Origin: Butyrivibrio sp.
Lineage (GTDB): Bacteria; Bacillota; Clostridia; Lachnospirales; Lachnospiraceae
Length of the DNA: 64,000 nt
Assembly: GCF_017635265.1 (NCBI RefSeq)
Contig: NZ_JAGBLU010000141.1
Coordinates: 1 to 64,000 of the forward strand
Reading direction: 5' to 3'
The notes beneath the pieces were generated by a model. The model made no database searches, was not told the DNA's origin, and worked only from the letters and a program-made list of their open reading frames with translations. A program made the position numbers and the translations under genes. Positions 62,787-64,000 of this stretch are shown piece after piece. Numbering within the stretch: the stretch's first letter is position 1; the number at the start of each line of letters is the position of its first letter.

Positions 62787-64000
62787 TTAACACTTCACAA
62801 TACATTCTCTTGTATTCATGCTTCTCGGTACAATGTTTATATCTTCTAAAGTAACATATGGCGCATGCCTGATAAATATCCCGTAAGCAGGAACATCACC
62901 AAAACTGTTATTTTCAGGATAATCTGTTACACTTTCATGTATACTCGACAAAAGATTTATCTCTTCAATATCATCTCTGTATTCAACAGAAAAGCTTTTT
63001 ATATCTATTTTTCCTAAATCTTTGCCTTTATCGTCTTCCATCCTATAGCCGGTAATAATAGATGGCACTTCTGCATTTACAGCTTTGACATTTTCGATAG
63101 TCACCTCTTCTATAGAACCGCCAAAATATCTCTTCTCTTTATCCTGTTCATCTACATATCCAAACTTATTCCTCTTGTTGAGACATACAAATAAAGGACA
63201 GCTCACATTATCCATAGTTATATTTTTTACTCTGACATTACTTACATTGCTTCCATCCGAAGACTCTATTGCAATCCCAGAGCATGTTCCGGGATATATG
63301 TCCGGAAGCATAAAATGGCAGTTTTCCACTGATATGTCACTTATGTCATAAAATGTCTCTGTGCCTATTTTAAAAGAGTTGGCTACAGTAAGAACTACGC
63401 AGTCCTCAAAATGAACATGATGCGTTCCTCCCATTTTACTATCATCCGAAACATTTATCCCATCATGCTCATGGCCTCTCGGAGCTTTCACAACAAGTCC
63501 ATCATCTGCGCAAGAAACAAAACAGTGTCTTACATCCACATTACTGCTCCCCATAACATCAATACCATCTGTGTTTGCCACATGCCTATTTCCGTTGATT
63601 ACGACATCTTTAATTTCAATATTGTCGCATCCATCTACGCAAAGGTTCCAATCCATTGCTCCTTCAAGACATATATTTGAAACACCTGAATGATTACAAT
63701 TATGAAGCCAAACCATATACATTGGCCTTTGAATTTTGGGTAGTCCATAGCCATATCTGTCCTCTGCATACCGTATTCTGCTCCTGATCTCGTATCTGAT
63801 CGTATCCACAGGATATCCCATTGGATCATATAAAACCGGTGGTAGTTTTATCTTATCAAGGGGCTCCAGTCTTGGTTTTTTTAGTGGTGGATACACAAAG
63901 TACTCTCCATTTCCTATAATCCTTCCACCTCCGCATATCATTGAGTTATCTGCGTTATCCATAATTACAAAAGCATCCGTATATTGTGATAGATCTTTTG
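62787..64000 (-). CDS. GH28 polygalacturonase-family hydrolase (N-terminus outside window)
   Basis: At least 404 residues are visible; the frame stays open to the window edge (KDLSQYTDAFVIMDNADN), so the true start is beyond 64000. Right-handed beta-helix family: NTDGIDVMGSSNVDV and SCADDGLVVKAP carry the catalytic Asp residues; the GHG-type motif is less clear. It hydrolyses galacturonan or a related pectin side chain. No signal peptide can be judged. It fits with GH105 and the AraC regulator. Confidence 0.88.
   Translation of the reverse strand, partial: KDLSQYTDAFVIMDNADNSMICGGGRIIGNGEYFVYPPLKKPRLEPLDKIKLPPVLYDPMGYPVDTIRYEIRSRIRYAEDRYGYGLPKIQRPMYMVWLHNCNHSGVSNICLEGAMDWNLCVDGCDNIEIKDVVINGNRHVANTDGIDVMGSSNVDVRHCFVSCADDGLVVKAPRGHEHDGINVSDDSKMGGTHHVHFEDCVVLTVANSFKIGTETFYDISDISVENCHFMLPDIYPGTCSGIAIESSDGSNVSNVRVKNITMDNVSCPLFVCLNKRNKFGYVDEQDKEKRYFGGSIEEVTIENVKAVNAEVPSIITGYRMEDDKGKDLGKIDIKSFSVEYRDDIEEINLLSSIHESVTDYPENNSFGDVPAYGIFIRHAPYVTLEDINIVPRSMNTRECIVKC

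Overview
The window looks like a chromosome segment of a low-GC, plant-fibre- and host-glycan-degrading Lachnospiraceae bacterium (Butyrivibrio/Pseudobutyrivibrio type is my inference). The basis is lipoprotein-type solute-binding proteins, strong GGAGG ribosome sites, LplBC-type and CUT1 sugar importers, pectin enzymes and iol genes. Almost every gene is on the minus strand, so operons read from high to low coordinates. I saw no rRNA, tRNA, CRISPR array or intact insertion sequence.

Layout from low to high coordinates. (1) 1-7.3 kb: amino-sugar scavenging. nagB and an RpiR regulator are followed by an ABC sugar importer, murQ and anmK, which fits import of (anhydro)MurNAc and conversion to GlcNAc-6-P. 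(2) 7.4-11.1 kb: an LplB/LplC/solute-binding-protein importer of unknown substrate. (3) 11.2-17.8 kb: an Opp/Dpp-type importer. (4) 17.9-24.3 kb: an inositol operon iolD-iolB-iolE-iolG plus an iron alcohol dehydrogenase; iolC lies apart at 47.6 kb. (5) 24.3-27.8 kb: a decayed patch with a hipB/hipA-like pair, a DUF4214 remnant, a truncated ABC-F ATPase and a frameshifted FUSC-HAD gene. (6) 27.8-31.3 kb: a polar amino-acid ABC importer with leader hairpins. (7) 31.3-45.9 kb: a tightly packed 13-gene operon behind a LysR regulator. It encodes a Liv-type importer, a MmgE/PrpD protein, two paralogous cyclic amidohydrolases, an isochorismatase-fold amidase, a nitrilase-fold amidase, an old-yellow-enzyme-type oxidoreductase, a DASS transporter and a cytidylate-kinase-like protein. 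It looks like an undescribed catabolic route for a cyclic ureide or hydantoin. (8) 46-64 kb: an unusual XRE regulator, iolC, a lyase-like protein, a ROK kinase, GH105, AraC, a CehA-like PHP protein, two hypothetical proteins, an Rpn-type nuclease, GH38 and GH28.

The most unusual content is non-coding. A ~270-bp promoter-plus-leader element occurs twice (upstream of iolD and of the CehA-like gene) with compensatory stem changes. A 29-nt hairpin family occurs three times with a constant 13-nt loop and covarying stems. A shared box (ATTGCATTTTTTGTT on the + strand) stands 31 nt upstream of the -10 in three operons and 27 nt in a fourth. A 51-bp tandem array alternates TTACCC and GGGTAA about every 25 bp. 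Several genes have terminator-like hairpins less than 30 nt before their start codons.

All functions are assigned by reading motifs; no database search was possible.
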